Of a stretch of 51,223 bases of DNA, positions 6,857 through 14,602 are shown piece by piece. Made by a program: the position numbers and the translations under genes. The notes under the pieces were generated by a model. It had not been told where the DNA came from and did not search any database. It saw only the letters and a list, made by a program, of their open reading frames with translations. Source of the stretch: Acidimicrobiales bacterium (lineage in GTDB: Bacteria; Actinomycetota; Acidimicrobiia; Acidimicrobiales; MedAcidi-G1); assembly GCA_022451505.1 (NCBI GenBank), contig JAKURX010000001.1, positions 1 through 51,223 of the forward strand. Direction: 5' to 3'. Every line of letters begins with the position of its first letter. Within the stretch, counting starts at the first letter, position 1.

Positions 6857-7963
6857 TCAACGGGTGAGATATACCGCTTGACCTGCGATTTCGTCACGGG
6901 TCGCTTGTCCTAGGATTCTGAGGTGTTCTAGGTGGGCGTACGTTTCGCTGGCCGCCATGTCACCCCACGAACGCTCCTTGAACAGGCGCTGCATGAACGA
7001 CTCGACAGTGCCCTTCCCCAGGTCGTGGCCCGCCTCCCGGATGGTCTCCAGACGCTCCTCGTGGTGGCCGACGATGTCGTCGACCCGACCCGACACGTCG
7101 GTGAACGGGTGGCCGTGGGCCGGCAGGACCGCGGTGAGTCCGGAGAGCTCCTTCATGCGCTCCAGGGACCTGAAAAAGGTGGCCAGCGGGTCATCAAGGG
7201 GGCCGATGCCACCGATGTGGGGGGTGATGGTCGGCAGGACGTGGTCGCCGGACAGCAGGATCCCGTCCACCGGGTCGAAGAGGCACAGGTGGTCGTGGGT
7301 GTGTCCGGGAGTGTGGAGGGCCAGCCAGGGTCGTCCGCCCAGATCGACTTCGTCGCCGTCATCGACGGTGACCGACGGCTCGGGGACCCGCCACGACCGG
7401 GAGCCACCGGTCACGTCCATCTCGGCCCATTTCCTGAGCTCGGTGGCCGATGGCGGCGTCCGGATGGCGCCCCATGGGGTCGGACGGGTCATCAGGGACC
7501 GCACCTGTTCCATGTGTTCGTCATCGGCCAGGTCCAGTTGGTCGGTGCCTAGGTCGTCGGTCAGATCGGCGTCGACCCAGGCCGACCGGAAGTCGGCGTG
7601 GGTCAGGACCCGGGTGCCGTGGTCATCGCGCAGGCGGTGGACGCCGCCGAAGTGGTCCGGGTGGCTGTGGGTGACCACCGCGGTGTGGACGTGCTCGTAG
7701 CGGGCCCCGATCTGGGCCAACCGCTCACCTAGGGCCTGCCAGGAGTCGATACTTGGCAGACCGGGGTCGACGAGGGCCAGGCCGTCGGAATCCTCCAGGG
7801 CGTAGCAGTTGACGTGGCCCAGGCCCGGCATCGAGATGGGGAGCTGGAGGCGGTAGAGGCCGGGTGCCACCTCGGTGACCTCGGTAGAGGCCTCCTCCTG
7901 TTCCTGGCGTAGCGGTCGGCCGGGGTCCCCCGCACTGGGGGGTTGGGTCGCCGCCTCGGTCAC
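6857..7963 (-). CDS. MBL-fold metallo-hydrolase
   Basis: Cytosolic metallo-beta-lactamase-fold protein (368 aa) with the binuclear zinc motif THSHPDHFGG (HxHxDH). Later metal ligands lie in LHTPGHTHDH and LLSGDHVLPT. A C-terminal helical domain carries the third-zone histidine LPAHGHPF, as in the glyoxalase II-like and LACTB2-like subgroup. The natural substrate cannot be read from the sequence. The GTG start lies 6 nt after a TAGGGT box. The first ~30 residues are acidic and probably disordered, so an internal start is possible but less supported. Confidence 0.88.
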   Translation of the reverse strand: MTEAATQPPSAGDPGRPLRQEQEEASTEVTEVAPGLYRLQLPISMPGLGHVNCYALEDSDGLALVDPGLPSIDSWQALGERLAQIGARYEHVHTAVVTHSHPDHFGGVHRLRDDHGTRVLTHADFRSAWVDADLTDDLGTDQLDLADDEHMEQVRSLMTRPTPWGAIRTPPSATELRKWAEMDVTGGSRSWRVPEPSVTVDDGDEVDLGGRPWLALHTPGHTHDHLCLFDPVDGILLSGDHVLPTITPHIGGIGPLDDPLATFFRSLERMKELSGLTAVLPAHGHPFTDVSGRVDDIVGHHEERLETIREAGHDLGKGTVESFMQRLFKERSWGDMAASETYAHLEHLRILGQATRDEIAGQAVYLTR

Positions 7964-7969
7964 CAGGAC

Positions 7970-7975
7970 ACCCTA
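7970..7975 (-). promoter_or_regulatory. Leaderless-type -10 box of the MBL hydrolase (TAGGGT)
   Basis: TAGGGT on the minus strand, 6 nt before the GTG at 7963, with no ribosome binding site in between. Confidence 0.55.
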
Positions 7976-8015
7976 GGAGCGACCACGGGCGGTGACTCAA
8001 GCGGCTGGCCGGCGG

Positions 8016-8558
8016 TCATCCGGCGGGCGTCGTGAACAGGTGCTCGCGGTAGTGGCGCAGTTCGGCGACCGATTCGTGGATGTCGTCCAGCGCCCGATGG
8101 CCTCCGGCCTTCTCGGGGGCCGACTTGACGACGTCCGGGTGCCAGCGTCGGGCTAGTTCCTTGACCGTCGACACGTCGACGGACCGGTAGTGGAGGAAGC
8201 CCTCCACCTCGGGGAGCCACCGGGCTAGGAACCGCCGGTCGGTGCCGATCGAGTTGCCGCACAGGGGGACAGTCCCCGCTTCGCCCAGGTGCTCCCGGAG
8301 GAAGGCCAGGGTGGCGTCGCCGGCTTCGGCCAGGGTGGTGGTGGAGGCGGCGACCGCCTCCAGGAGACCACTGCGGGTGTGCATGGCCCGCACGTATTCG
8401 CCCATGCGGTCCAGCACTCCAGGGGGCTGGTGCACCACCAAGTCGGGACCCTCGGCCAACACCTCCAGGTCGTCGTCGGTGACCAGCGTGGCGATCTCGA
8501 TGATGACGTCGTCCTCCGGGTTCAGCCCGGTCATCTCGAGGTCCATCCACGCCAACAC
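8016..8558 (-). CDS. orn: Oligoribonuclease
   Basis: DEDDh 3'-5' exoribonuclease (180 aa) that finishes RNA decay by hydrolysing very short oligonucleotides, including pGpG. Metal-binding residues are visible in WMDLEMTGL (D6, E8), in the NSIGTDRRF region (D107), and in GGHRALDDI (H154 and an Asp four or five residues later), the usual family pattern. The GTG at 8558 gives the expected N-terminus [11 protein letters not shown] and lies 7 nt after a TAGGCT box. The reading frame stays open far upstream, but that extension is antisense to dut and not coding. Divergent from dut. Confidence 0.95.
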   Translation of the reverse strand: MLAWMDLEMTGLNPEDDVIIEIATLVTDDDLEVLAEGPDLVVHQPPGVLDRMGEYVRAMHTRSGLLEAVAASTTTLAEAGDATLAFLREHLGEAGTVPLCGNSIGTDRRFLARWLPEVEGFLHYRSVDVSTVKELARRWHPDVVKSAPEKAGGHRALDDIHESVAELRHYREHLFTTPAG

Positions 8559-8565
8559 GCTGCCG

Positions 8566-8571
8566 AGCCTA
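8566..8571 (-). promoter_or_regulatory. Leaderless-type -10 box of orn (TAGGCT)
   Basis: TAGGCT on the minus strand, 7 nt before the GTG of orn. Together with the box of dut it makes a compact divergent promoter region of 51 nt. Confidence 0.6.
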
Positions 8572-8596
8572 CGGCTTCGGTGGCGACGGTCCCGGC

Positions 8597-8602
8597 TAGG
8601 GT
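8597..8602 (+). promoter_or_regulatory. Leaderless-type -10 box of dut (TAGGGT)
   Basis: TAGGGT ends 7 nt before the GTG of dut, with no ribosome binding site in between. Confidence 0.6.
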
Positions 8603-8609
8603 CGCCGCC

Positions 8610-9047
8610 GTGCTGGAGATCCCCCTCGTCGCCCTGGTCGACGATCTCACCCTCCCCGCCTATGCCCGGCCGGGTGACGCCGGTGCCGACCTGGTGGCTG
8701 CCGAAGACGTGACGCTGGCTCCCGGCGGCGGGCGGGCCCTCGTCCCGACAGGGGCGGCTATCGCCATCCCCGAGGGCTACGCCGGGTTCGTCCAGCCCCG
8801 TAGTGGGCTGGCCATGAAGCACGGCGTGACCTGTCTGAACACCCCGGGGCTGATCGACTCCGGCTACAGGGGTGAGCTCAAGGTGCTGCTGGTGAACACC
8901 GACCCGTCGGAGGCCTTCAAGGTCGTGCGGGGTGAACGCATCGCCCAGCTGGTCATCCAGCGGGTGGAGGAATGCCGGTTCACCCTGGTGGACGAGTTGC
9001 CGCCCTCGGCACGTGGCGAGGGCGGCTTCGGGTCGACCGGCCGCTGA
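8610..9047 (+). CDS. dut: dUTP diphosphatase
   Basis: Trimeric dUTPase (145 aa) that hydrolyses dUTP to dUMP and keeps uracil out of DNA. The five conserved motifs are visible in order: PGDAGADL, the PRSGLA motif ([11 protein letters not shown]), the [14 protein letters not shown] motif with the catalytic Asp, the [10 protein letters not shown] motif, and the C-terminal Gly-rich arm [10 protein letters not shown]. The GTG at 8610 is chosen from the leaderless box 7 nt upstream and from homologous N-terminal length; the frame upstream is shadow of orn. Confidence 0.96.
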   Translation: MLEIPLVALVDDLTLPAYARPGDAGADLVAAEDVTLAPGGGRALVPTGAAIAIPEGYAGFVQPRSGLAMKHGVTCLNTPGLIDSGYRGELKVLLVNTDPSEAFKVVRGERIAQLVIQRVEECRFTLVDELPPSARGEGGFGSTGR

Positions 9048-9063
9048 GCCAGGTCGGGCCGCC

Positions 9064-9717
9064 ATGCCGTCCGGCGCCATCGAGGTTCTGCCGGCCCGGG
9101 CGGGCTCTGACGAGGGGACCCGGGGGACGGTGGTTAACCACCGCATGCGCGAGGTAACCGAGCTGGTCGCCGGACAGGGAACCTGGGACGCTGGCATGGT
9201 TGACGAGGTGCGGGTCCTCTTCGACTCGCTGGCCCCCGAGTGGACGGTCACCCGGGACCACCCGGACCGCAACTTGCCACTGATCGATGCCCTTGACCGC
9301 GGAGGCGTTGAGGGCCGGACAGCCGTCGAGTTGGGGGCCGGAACCTGCATCTCGGCTCGGGCGTTGAGCGGCCGGTTCGAGCGCTTGGTGGCCATCGACC
9401 TGTCCCGGGAGATGCTCGCCCACGCCGTCGACGCGGCACCGCCCCTGGTTTGTGCCGACGCCTCTCGCCTCCCCTTGGCCGACAGCGCGGTAGACGTTTT
9501 GGTGCTTCAGAACATGTTCCTCTTCCCGGTTGAGGTGGACCGCTGCCTAGCCGGTGAGGGGTCGCTGGTGTGGGTCAACAGCCGGGGTTCGGAGACCCCG
9601 ATCCACCTCCCGACGACCGCTGTGGTGGCCTCGCTGGAGTCAGTTACCGGATCGGCGTGGCGTGCCGTGACCTCGATGGTGGGAGAGGCCACCTGGGCTG
9701 TAGTGCGGCGGGCCTGA
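9064..9717 (+). CDS. Class I SAM-dependent methyltransferase
   Basis: Methyltransferase of 217 aa with a Rossmann-type SAM-binding core. Motif I is AVELGAGTCISARAL (about residues 80-94). The acidic end of beta-2 is VAIDLSREML. Motif II/III positions are CADASRLPLADSAVDVLVLQ, characteristic of the Methyltransf_11 family. The substrate is unknown. It starts 16 nt after dut and may share its transcript. The protein is shorter than many relatives because the C-terminal substrate part is small. Confidence 0.82.
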   Translation: MPSGAIEVLPARAGSDEGTRGTVVNHRMREVTELVAGQGTWDAGMVDEVRVLFDSLAPEWTVTRDHPDRNLPLIDALDRGGVEGRTAVELGAGTCISARALSGRFERLVAIDLSREMLAHAVDAAPPLVCADASRLPLADSAVDVLVLQNMFLFPVEVDRCLAGEGSLVWVNSRGSETPIHLPTTAVVASLESVTGSAWRAVTSMVGEATWAVVRRA

Positions 9718-9726
9718 GGGCCTGGT

Positions 9727-10005
9727 TCAGGTGCGTGGGACGCTGATTCGGAGGGTGCGGCCGTTGCCGGTGAGGTCAACGGAAACCTCTGTATCGGTCA
9801 CCCGGAACTCGATTACGACTTCGGAACCTTCCGCCGCCAGTTCGGCAGTGGCCTCCAGGACGGAGGTGGCCAGGTCGCCTACGTCGCCGGGATTGATCCG
9901 GTGGATCCGTAGTAGCGAGGCCAGGCCAACGCGGGGAAGGTCGGCGAACGGTCGGGAGGCGGGTAGTACGAGGGTGACGGTGTCCTGTCCGTCATCCCGC
10001 GCCAT
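9727..10005 (-). CDS. Hypothetical protein, RsbW-like ATPase-fold fragment
   Basis: 92-aa protein that begins MARDDGQDTVTLVLPAS. Its pattern resembles the first half of anti-sigma-factor kinases (HATPase_c_2, RsbW-like): an N-terminal beta strand ending in LPAS, helices around LASLLRIHRINP, and LATSVLEATAELA where true kinases have the Asn of the N box in a helix of type EVCTNAVEH. The N box is degenerate (ATAELAAEG) and the ATP-lid glycine boxes are missing because the protein ends early. It may be a small binding module rather than an enzyme. Convergent with the methyltransferase, divergent from the DUF4031 gene. Confidence 0.55.
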   Translation of the reverse strand: MARDDGQDTVTLVLPASRPFADLPRVGLASLLRIHRINPGDVGDLATSVLEATAELAAEGSEVVIEFRVTDTEVSVDLTGNGRTLRISVPRT

Positions 10006-10099
10006 GGGCCGAGTCTCCCACCTCGACCCGGAAGACAGGAGGTCAGGCCGAGGGCGCCGGATCTGGCGGGACCGGGTTGCAGTCGGTCAACATGGTGTC

Positions 10100-10639
10100 A
10101 TGGCTGTGTTGGTCGACGAGGCGGTATGGCCATGGCGGGGGGCCCGCTGGGCTCACCTGGTGAGTGACGAGAGCGTTGCCGAGCTCCACGCGTTCGCCGA
10201 TCGGCTGGGGTTACGCCGGATGTCGTTTCAGGGGGACCACTACGACGTTCCCGAGTCGGTTCGGGACCGGGCGCTGGCGCTGGGTGCCGAGCCCGTCCGG
10301 GGTCGTGACCTGGTGCGGCGCCTGCGGGGCGCGGGGCTGCGACTGGCCGCCCCGGAGCGGCCGGGGGCCTGGGAGGAGGTCGGTCGGTGGACCGACGTCG
10401 GTTTCCGCCCTGACGTTGCGTCGACGCTGCTGCCAGTGCTGGCCACTGCCCTGGAGGCTGTAGACGCCGACTGGGCGACGGCACGGACGGTGGCGTTTCG
10501 GCGCCGCGTCGAGTGGGCACTGGTCGTGGAGGACGGCTCCGCCGTGTCGCTGGCCGGGCCGGTACCGGTTGGGGTGGATGCCCGGATCCACGATGATCGG
10601 CTTGTGGAGTTGCTAGCCGACGAGCGGGGGGTCCGGTGA
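10100..10639 (+). CDS. DUF4031 domain-containing protein
   Basis: 179-aa protein whose N-terminal ~85 residues match the DUF4031 pattern: a start like MAVLVDEAVWPWRGARWAHL, then SDESVAELHAFADRLGL and GDHYDVPESVR. The function of the family is unknown. The C-terminal half is less conserved. The ATG at 10100 gives the typical family N-terminus. The stop overlaps the start of the next lipoprotein gene by 4 nt (GTGA), so the two are co-translated. Confidence 0.85.
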   Translation: MAVLVDEAVWPWRGARWAHLVSDESVAELHAFADRLGLRRMSFQGDHYDVPESVRDRALALGAEPVRGRDLVRRLRGAGLRLAAPERPGAWEEVGRWTDVGFRPDVASTLLPVLATALEAVDADWATARTVAFRRRVEWALVVEDGSAVSLAGPVPVGVDARIHDDRLVELLADERGVR

Positions 10640-11142
10640 TCGCCCGTCGCGTCTTTGTCGTGTTGGTGGCCGTGCTGGTTGTGACGGTGGGCTGTGGTGA
10701 CGAAGTTCCGATCGTTGAGCCGGAACCGGTCGTTACGACTACCACCACCAGGGCACCGGAGCCCGAGGTCCGGACCAACGGGTGGGTCCAGGTGGGGGAC
10801 CAGACGTTCGACCTGTCCTTCACCTGCTATTCACCGGGGGCCGGCGACGTGGCGGCCATCGGCGTGGGCGAGGAGGTGGGCAGCGGCCAGCACGTAGAGG
10901 CGCTCATCCAGGGATTCCTCGGCCAGCCGTACGTCGGGGTGACGGTCGGAGGGTCGGTCCTCTACGAAGCGACGCTGGACGGGCCTTTGGAGGTGTTCGT
11001 CCACGACGGGACGATCAGCGCCGGGGCCATCGAGTGGACCCGTGGCCTGGACCTGGCGTCGGGCCAGGGGGAACGGGTGGGTTACGGAGCGGTGTTCGTG
11101 AGCTGCGCCGAGTACATCCACGATCTGCCCGAGGGCTACTGA
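10636..11142 (+). CDS. Hypothetical lipoprotein
   Basis: 168-aa predicted lipoprotein of unknown function. The N-terminal signal ends in the lipobox-like VVTVGC (Cys about residue 20). A Pro/Thr-rich linker with five consecutive threonines follows, and then a mature domain with two further cysteines (FTCYSPG and VSCAEY) that could form a disulfide. The mature part has beta-rich character typical of small extracellular domains. Translationally coupled to the DUF4031 gene (GTGA overlap). Confidence 0.72.
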   Translation: MIARRVFVVLVAVLVVTVGCGDEVPIVEPEPVVTTTTTRAPEPEVRTNGWVQVGDQTFDLSFTCYSPGAGDVAAIGVGEEVGSGQHVEALIQGFLGQPYVGVTVGGSVLYEATLDGPLEVFVHDGTISAGAIEWTRGLDLASGQGERVGYGAVFVSCAEYIHDLPEGY

Positions 11143-11160
11143 GGGTGGTCGCCGTCCCGG

Positions 11161-11874
11161 TCAGGAGGAGGGACAGCCACCCAACTCTTCGGCCCACGGC
11201 AAGCGGCCGGCCCAGAGCCGGGTGATCTGCACCCCATTGCTGAGGAACATCACCCGGTAGGTGGCGTCGGCCACGTCCTTGGGCACGTAGGCCAACAGGT
11301 TCCCCGACCCGTCGGGCAGGAGGGTGGTGTGGATGCGTTCGGGCCACATCTCGCGGATGCGGTCCTCGGTGTCGCCGATCCCGGCCCCCGATCGGGTGGT
11401 GATGGTGCGGGTGTCCACGTCGACCCGTTCGACGGTTCCGGCCACCACCCAGAAGGTGATACCGGGCGGAGCGTCGTCGGGGACGACGAGGTAGCAGTGG
11501 CCGATAGGCGTCACCGGGGTGAACCGGCTACCGGCTGCTACCTGGGCGTCGTGGACGGTCATGCCGAACATGATGCGGTCGATACCGACCGTGCTGACCG
11601 ACGAGGACGTGTCGATGGTGGGGGTACCAAGGCCCTCGATGGGAGCGAGGGTTCCGAGAGTTGCCGGTGGTTGGGTGGTGGCGGCGGCGGGGGGGGTGGT
11701 GGGCACGGCAACCAAGGTCGGCGCCGGGGGATCGGTCGGGTCGATGGTCGGGCTGGTGGTCGTAGACGGGGCGGGGAGGAGTGTCGGTTCCGTTTGGGGT
11801 CCGTCGCTCAGGCCGTAGAAGAGGACGACGGCCACGGTGGCTAGGGCCAGCAGCCCGACGAGGAGCGTCCGCAC
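11161..11874 (-). CDS. Hypothetical membrane-anchored secreted protein
   Basis: 237-aa protein with one N-terminal membrane segment (LLVGLLALATVAVVLFYGL), a long Pro/Thr/Ala-rich linker (about residues 30-75), and an extracellular globular domain. The domain has two cysteines (GHCYLVV and GGCPSS at the C-terminus) and a GIGDTEDRIREMWP stretch that resembles lipoprotein domains of the BamE/SmpA type in pattern only. I do not recognise a family. The GTG start is 6 nt after a TAACCT box. Convergent with the preceding lipoprotein gene. Confidence 0.68.
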   Translation of the reverse strand: MRTLLVGLLALATVAVVLFYGLSDGPQTEPTLLPAPSTTTSPTIDPTDPPAPTLVAVPTTPPAAATTQPPATLGTLAPIEGLGTPTIDTSSSVSTVGIDRIMFGMTVHDAQVAAGSRFTPVTPIGHCYLVVPDDAPPGITFWVVAGTVERVDVDTRTITTRSGAGIGDTEDRIREMWPERIHTTLLPDGSGNLLAYVPKDVADATYRVMFLSNGVQITRLWAGRLPWAEELGGCPSS

Positions 11875-11880
11875 GATCGC

Positions 11881-11886
11881 AGGTTA
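11881..11886 (-). promoter_or_regulatory. Leaderless-type -10 box of the secreted protein (TAACCT)
   Basis: TAACCT on the minus strand ends 6 nt before the GTG at 11874. Confidence 0.5.
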
Positions 11887-11956
11887 TGCGGGGTCGGCCC
11901 GGTGGTCGGGGCGGGGTCGCGGCGCGTCGGGCGTCGCGGTGTGATGCACTTGCCGG

Positions 11957-13180
11957 ATGCGGGCTCCGTTCGTCGTCGGGGTCCTGGCGTTAGCCGCTGG
12001 GGCCTGTGGATCGGCCGACGAGGCAGTACCGGCCACGACCGTCGTGGTAGCCACCAGCACGGCTCCGACCCGCTCAACGGCCCCGTTGACTAGCACCACG
12101 ACGTCGTCCACGACCTCAACTACCAGTACGACGACGACTACGACGACCACCACAACGACGACCACAACTCTGGCTCCGGGTCCGGCGGCCATCGAGTGCG
12201 TAGCCGACCTTCCGCTGGGGCTCCGGATCGGCCAGGTGCTCCTACCGGTCGTCGACCAAGGAGGCCTGGCAGTCGTTGCCGACCTGGCCGGACGGGGCCT
12301 GGTGGCCGGAGCGGTGGTCGTGGGGTCCCCGAACGAAGGCTTCCCTGCGGCGGTGGCCGCCGTACAGGAGGCGTCGACGACGGGTCCGGTGGTGATTGCC
12401 GTAGACGAGGAGGGCGGCACCGTGCAGCGGTTCGGCGTCCTGCTGGGAGCGCTGCCGTCAGCAGCCGAGATGGGATCGTGGTCGGCTGACGAGGTTCGCA
12501 ACCTGGCACGGGAGCGGGCCGCAGCGTTGGCTGCCTTGGGGGTGACGGTCAACCTTGCACCCGTCGTGGACGTGGGTTCCGGTCCGGGCATTGGGACCCG
12601 CTCGTTTTCCGATGACCCGGTGGTGGTGACGACCCACGGCGTGGCGTTCGCCGAAGGGGTGTTGGAGGGAGGCCTGGTGCCAGTTGCCAAGCACTTCCCG
12701 GGACACGGACGGGCCAATGCTGACAGCCACACCGAGTTGGCCACCACGCCAGACCTCGAGGAACTGCGCATGGTGGACCTCCTCCCGTTCGGCCTGGTGC
12801 CCGAGGGATCGGCGGTCATGGTGGGACACCTAGCGGTGCCAGGGCTGACCGATGGAGTTCCGGCCTCGCTGTCGGCCACTGCGGTGACCGGCATCCTGCG
12901 CGACGAGATGGGGTTCGACGGTGTCGTGGTCACCGACGACCTGTCCATGGGAGCGGTGGCCCAGTTGGTCGACGTGCCGTCGGCCGCCCGGTTGGCGCTC
13001 ATTGCCGGTGCTGACCTCCTGATGGTGGGGCCGCACGAGAACGTGGTTCCGGTGGCCTGGAGTCTGGTCGGGGCGTTGGAAGATGGATCGCTGGACCAGC
13101 GCTGGTTAGATGAGGCGGTGGAGCGGGTCCTGGCCATGCGCGGGGTGGATCCGTGCGCCCTCGTCGCACAAGAAGGCTGA
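11957..13180 (+). CDS. Glycoside hydrolase family 3 lipoprotein (NagZ-like beta-N-acetylhexosaminidase)
   Basis: 407-aa predicted lipoprotein: signal peptide with lipobox AAGAC (Cys 17), a Ser/Thr linker at about 27-71 that includes an uninterrupted poly-Thr run, then a GH3 N-terminal TIM-barrel domain. Family marks are VIAVDEEGGTVQRF, the KHFPGHG motif followed by ADSHTELA (the NagZ loop carries the catalytic His/Asp dyad), and the nucleophile region VVTDDLSMGA. Only the first GH3 domain is present, as in NagZ. It probably cleaves N-acetylglucosaminyl bonds in muropeptides outside the membrane, which is where Gram-positive NagZ acts. A large antisense ORF over this gene is shadow. Confidence 0.9.
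   Translation: MRAPFVVGVLALAAGACGSADEAVPATTVVVATSTAPTRSTAPLTSTTTSSTTSTTSTTTTTTTTTTTTTTLAPGPAAIECVADLPLGLRIGQVLLPVVDQGGLAVVADLAGRGLVAGAVVVGSPNEGFPAAVAAVQEASTTGPVVIAVDEEGGTVQRFGVLLGALPSAAEMGSWSADEVRNLARERAAALAALGVTVNLAPVVDVGSGPGIGTRSFSDDPVVVTTHGVAFAEGVLEGGLVPVAKHFPGHGRANADSHTELATTPDLEELRMVDLLPFGLVPEGSAVMVGHLAVPGLTDGVPASLSATAVTGILRDEMGFDGVVVTDDLSMGAVAQLVDVPSAARLALIAGADLLMVGPHENVVPVAWSLVGALEDGSLDQRWLDEAVERVLAMRGVDPCALVAQEG
12095..12169 (+). repeat. Threonine-codon low-complexity tract (ACN repeats)
   Basis: ACG/ACC/ACA and TCN codons encode the Ser/Thr-only part of the GH3 lipoprotein linker. Such tracts are typical extracellular spacers, may be glycosylated, and can vary in length by slippage. 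Confidence 0.8.
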
Positions 13181-13192
13181 CAGGCTGTCGGC

Positions 13193-13633
13193 GTGACTGA
13201 TTCCTTCTTCCAGGCGGCCATCGACGAGGCGCGCCTCGGGTTGGCAGAAGGCGGCGTGCCCATCGGTTCAGTCCTGGTGATCGACGGGGAGGTCGTCGGG
13301 CGTGGCCACAACCAGCGGGTACAGCGGGGGTCGGTGGTGCTCCATGCCGAGATGGCGGCGCTGGAAGACGCAGGGCGACTAACGGCAGCCGACTACCGAC
13401 AATCGGTTCTCTACTCGACGCTTTCGCCGTGCTCCATGTGCACGGGTGCCGTGCTGCTCTACGGCATACCGAGGGTGGTGGTCGGGGAGAACCGCACGTT
13501 CCAGGGCCCTGAGGACCTCCTCAAGGACCACGGTGTCGTAGTCGAAGTTTTAGACGACAGCGTGTGCGTGGAGCTCATGGCTACCTTCATCGCCGAACAC
13601 CCAGACCTGTGGAACGAGGACATCGGCGAGTAG
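13193..13633 (+). CDS. Yeast-type cytosine deaminase (zinc-dependent nucleoside/nucleobase deaminase)
   Basis: 146-aa enzyme of the CDA superfamily. Zinc ligands and the catalytic Glu lie in HAE (51-53) and PCSMC (79-83). From memory it resembles Saccharomyces Fcy1 along its whole length: the GGVPIG segment, RGHNxRxQxGS, LYxTLSPCxMCTGA, YGIPRxVVGEN and the C-terminal W-x-EDIGE, where Fcy1 has its active-site Trp and Ile. The likely reaction is cytosine to uracil. This differs from the amidohydrolase-type CodA of E. coli. The start is GTG at 13193, with a TAnnnT-like CAGGCT 6 nt upstream. tRNA-Lys lies convergently downstream. Confidence 0.87.
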   Translation: MTDSFFQAAIDEARLGLAEGGVPIGSVLVIDGEVVGRGHNQRVQRGSVVLHAEMAALEDAGRLTAADYRQSVLYSTLSPCSMCTGAVLLYGIPRVVVGENRTFQGPEDLLKDHGVVVEVLDDSVCVELMATFIAEHPDLWNEDIGE

Positions 13634-13655
13634 GGGGCTACGGCCAGCAGGTTGT

Positions 13656-13727
13656 GGGTCGCCCGGGGCTCGAACCCGGCACCTTGGGATTAAAAGTCCC
13701 CTGCTCTACCCGATGAGCTAGCGACCC
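13656..13727 (-). tRNA. tRNA-Lys (anticodon TTT)
   Basis: 72-nt cloverleaf on the minus strand. The 7-bp acceptor stem GGGTCGC/GCGACCC is perfect, the D arm is GCTC...GAGC with an 8-nt loop, and the anticodon loop CTTTTAA carries TTT at 34-36. The variable region is 5 nt. The T arm CCGGG-TTCGAGC-CCCGG is perfect. The outermost anticodon-stem pair is a G-A mismatch. CCA is not encoded. Reads AAA and, by wobble, AAG. Confidence 0.96.
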
Positions 13728-13852
13728 GGAAGTCTGAGGGTAACGCTGCAGCCTCTGACACAATCGCGAGGTGGCCCAGCCTGTGCCAGGGAGCACGATC
13801 CCGGTGGTGATCCCCTGGTCGACGATCGTTCGACCCGGCGGGCGGTAGGACT

Positions 13853-14524
13853 GTGTCGACCAGCCGTGGGTCGCGTTCCCACCTGGCCTTGGGGGGTGCC
13901 TTCGTGATGGCGTCAATCGCGTTGACGTTGGCCGTGCGCCGTGACGGTCCGCTATACGGAGAAGTAGGTACCACGCAATGGATGAGGGACAACACCCCAT
14001 CGGTCGTCGACCGATTTGCCGACCTCATCGATCCGGCCCTCACCGACATCGCAGCACCCCTGGTGTTCGTGGTGATCGTCTCAGTGGTGTGGTGGCGTTG
14101 GGGTCGTTATCCGGCCGTCCTCCTGGGCATGGCCGGGGCATGTACCGGCCTCACTCGGGTCGGCGACCTCGTCCATCGCCCACGACCGACGACGACAGTC
14201 GGGTGGAGCGACTACTCATTCGGCAACGGTGGCTACCCGAGCGGTCACGCCGTTTTCGTGGTGCTCGTCCTGGGCACGGTCGCCGTGTTGGCCCGACATC
14301 ATTCAACGCCCCGGGCCTCGAAATGGATCGTCGGATCGATGCAGTTGCTGATCGGGTTGACCTTGTGGTCGCGGGTTAGCCGGCTGGAGCACTGGCCACT
14401 CGACGTGGTCGGCGGGGGACTCATGGCCGCGGTCGGGCTGGTTGGCATCATCTGGATCCACCCGCGCTTTGCCACGCTGGCGCTGAATCGACCGCGTCTC
14501 GGTCGCCTGCTGGGGTTGCCGTAG
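13853..14524 (+). CDS. PAP2-family membrane phosphatase
   Basis: 223-aa polytopic membrane protein of the PAP2 (type 2 phosphatidic acid phosphatase) superfamily. The tripartite active site is visible: HRPRP (first basic motif), GYPSGHA (SGH motif, about 125-131) and SRLEHWPLDVVGG (SR-x5-H motif, about 168-180). The likely role is dephosphorylation of a lipid phosphate such as phosphatidic acid or undecaprenyl diphosphate; the exact substrate is unknown. The GTG start at 13853 has AGGA 5 nt upstream. Convergent with the next SDR gene. Confidence 0.9.
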   Translation: MSTSRGSRSHLALGGAFVMASIALTLAVRRDGPLYGEVGTTQWMRDNTPSVVDRFADLIDPALTDIAAPLVFVVIVSVVWWRWGRYPAVLLGMAGACTGLTRVGDLVHRPRPTTTVGWSDYSFGNGGYPSGHAVFVVLVLGTVAVLARHHSTPRASKWIVGSMQLLIGLTLWSRVSRLEHWPLDVVGGGLMAAVGLVGIIWIHPRFATLALNRPRLGRLLGLP

Positions 14525-14602
14525 TAGCGGGAGACACCCTCTTGTCGTGCTTTGCCCCATCCCGGTGCCGGTCGGGGACCCTGGTGAGCGGTCCGGTGGC
14601 GC

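Noticed and set aside
8559-9395. Minus-strand extension that would make orn a 459-aa protein
   Set aside because: Antisense to dut and the methyltransferase; the true orn start is fixed by its N-terminal motif and promoter box.
12095-12169. Microsatellite or CRISPR-like repeat
   Set aside because: It is a Thr/Ser codon tract inside the GH3 lipoprotein linker, without spacers.
11884-13311. 475-aa minus-strand ORF
   Set aside because: Antisense to the GH3 lipoprotein, which has clear catalytic motifs; the antisense product is Ser/Thr/Arg/Pro-rich and its poly-Val run mirrors the poly-Thr tract.
14525-14602. Possible terminator between PAP2 and SDR genes
   Set aside because: GC-rich inverted segments exist, but none forms a long stem followed by a T run on either strand.
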